Under the pieces are notes generated by a model. It searched no databases. It worked only from the letters and a program-made list of their open reading frames with translations, and was not told the DNA's origin. Both the position numbers and the translations under genes were made by a program. Shown here piece by piece: positions 5,021 to 5,691 of a stretch of DNA of 5,691 bases; the stretch's first letter is position 1, and each line of letters opens with the position of its first letter. Source of the DNA: JAGOBX01 sp017999075 [NCBI: Candidatus Babelota bacterium] (lineage in GTDB: Bacteria; JAGOBX01); contig JAGOBX010000263.1 in assembly GCA_017999075.1 (NCBI GenBank), positions 1 through 5,691 on the forward strand, in the 5' to 3' direction.

Positions 5021-5691
5021 TCAGATGCCCACGTTATAAGCGTAAAAAATCCCAATCATTACGCTTGAAAAAATATAAAAAATTATATAAAGCAATACAG
5101 CACAAATAATTGGAGTCAAATCATAATTTCCTATTCTGAATTTAAACACCTTTTTTACAGGATTTATAAATATAAACGATAGATCATTTAATATTTTTTT
5201 CAATAAGTTTAATGGTTCATACTTAACTTTTACAAAATTCAAGATTATTGAACAGCAAATTACAGTTATAATAATTTCAATTATTGATATGCAGTTATAA
5301 AAACCAGTTATAATTATATTGGCAAGTCTGTGAAAATTATAATCAAAGCCAATAATAAAAACTGTAAATACATATAATAAAAAAGTGAAAATCAGGCAAA
5401 TCGGATTTTCGTCATGAAAATAATCAAATATTTTTATTTTTTCTGTTATTTTCTTCACCGGAACTGTTACAGCATTAAAAAAAGAATATAATGCTACCGA
5501 CAATTTAACATTGTCTCTTATCATTAAAAAAGATAGTATTATTGTTTGAAGAAAAAATCCCAAAGCAGAAGAAAGTCCAAGATGAAATGTTTTAAAAATA
5601 TCAGGAGGCAAATCAATACGTTTAACTGAATTATCAGTTTTTAAAATCAAAAAAACAAGATAATTCAATTTATCATCAATATCAGTTATAT
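5021..5691 (-). CDS. yggT: YggT-family integral membrane protein, 5' end not resolved
   Basis: The protein has two YggT-type (Ycf19-like) repeats. Numbering from the TTG codon at 5668, repeat 1 spans about 36-108 (hydrophobic helix, then FNAVTVPVKKI and a helix beginning NPICLIF). Repeat 2 spans about 124-205 (hydrophobic helix, then INPVKKVFKFRIGNYDLTPI and a last helix). Four membrane segments are likely, near 33-50, 89-108, 125-144 and 184-208. YggT proteins are inner-membrane proteins of uncertain role, linked to osmotic or potassium stress and to division-gene neighbourhoods. Repeat 2 is close to consensus; repeat 1 is degenerate, with DENP where G-x-D-x-SP is usual. The frame is open to the right edge, and the TTG at 5668 has no Shine-Dalgarno, so the true start probably lies outside the window. 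The gene converges on cinA with 28 bases between stops. Confidence 0.82.
   Translation of the reverse strand, partial: ITDIDDKLNYLVFLILKTDNSVKRIDLPPDIFKTFHLGLSSALGFFLQTIILSFLMIRDNVKLSVALYSFFNAVTVPVKKITEKIKIFDYFHDENPICLIFTFLLYVFTVFIIGFDYNFHRLANIIITGFYNCISIIEIIITVICCSIILNFVKVKYEPLNLLKKILNDLSFIFINPVKKVFKFRIGNYDLTPIICAVLLYIIFYIFSSVMIGIFYAYNVGI
5038..5066. other. Inverted repeat near the 3' end of yggT
   Basis: AAGCGTAA (5038-5045) and TTACGCTT (5059-5066) are perfect eight-base complements separated by 13 bases. The repeat lies inside the last codons of yggT and about 46 bases past the cinA stop. It could form a weak stem in either transcript, but no T-tract follows in either direction, so a terminator role for the convergent pair is unproven. 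No better terminator is visible in the 28-base gap. Confidence 0.25.

Noticed and set aside
5603-5608. AGGAGG on the + strand as a ribosome site
   Set aside because: No start codon and open frame follow at suitable distance; on the - strand it encodes the DLPPD part of the YggT protein.

Overview
This window is AT-rich (roughly one third G+C by eye) bacterial chromosomal DNA with five protein genes. Four lie on the + strand and one on the - strand. The organism looks like an anaerobe or microaerophile: there is a rubrerythrin, codon use is strongly A/T-biased, and purine-rich ribosome sites (GGGGGA or AAGGAGGGG) precede three of the genes. I cannot name the phylum. Candidates I considered are low-GC gut or insect-associated lineages such as Elusimicrobia or non-photosynthetic Cyanobacteria relatives, but nothing in the sequence decides this.

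Layout. Positions 1-70 hold a promoter and leader for thrS (71-1963, threonyl-tRNA synthetase). A 136-base gap follows, with a promoter-like TTGACA site, a short palindrome, a direct repeat and a hairpin just before the ribosome site of rbr (2100-2630, rubrerythrin). A 171-base, very AT-rich gap with a TTATA repeat and a hairpin leads to a 294-residue protein (2802-3686) made of three tandem bacterial-microcompartment (BMC) shell domains. Only 25 bases later, starting inside an ATGA repeat, comes cinA (3712-4992, two-domain CinA with a C-terminal NMN deamidase domain). A YggT-family membrane protein on the - strand (stop at 5021, open to the window's right edge) converges on cinA with 28 bases between them.

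The item of main interest is the three-domain BMC protein. The recognised hexagon-forming shell proteins carry one (BMC-H) or two (BMC-T) such domains per chain. Here three complete, non-permuted domains of 78 aligned residues each sit in one chain, with different predicted pore loops. Two chains would suffice for a six-domain hexagon. No BMC vertex protein or cargo enzyme is visible nearby, so this is an isolated shell-type gene whose only close partner in the window is cinA.

The remaining genes are housekeeping (thrS, yggT), oxidative-stress (rbr) or nucleotide/NAD-repair (cinA) functions. Apart from the probable bmc-cinA pair they look like separate transcription units, not one pathway.
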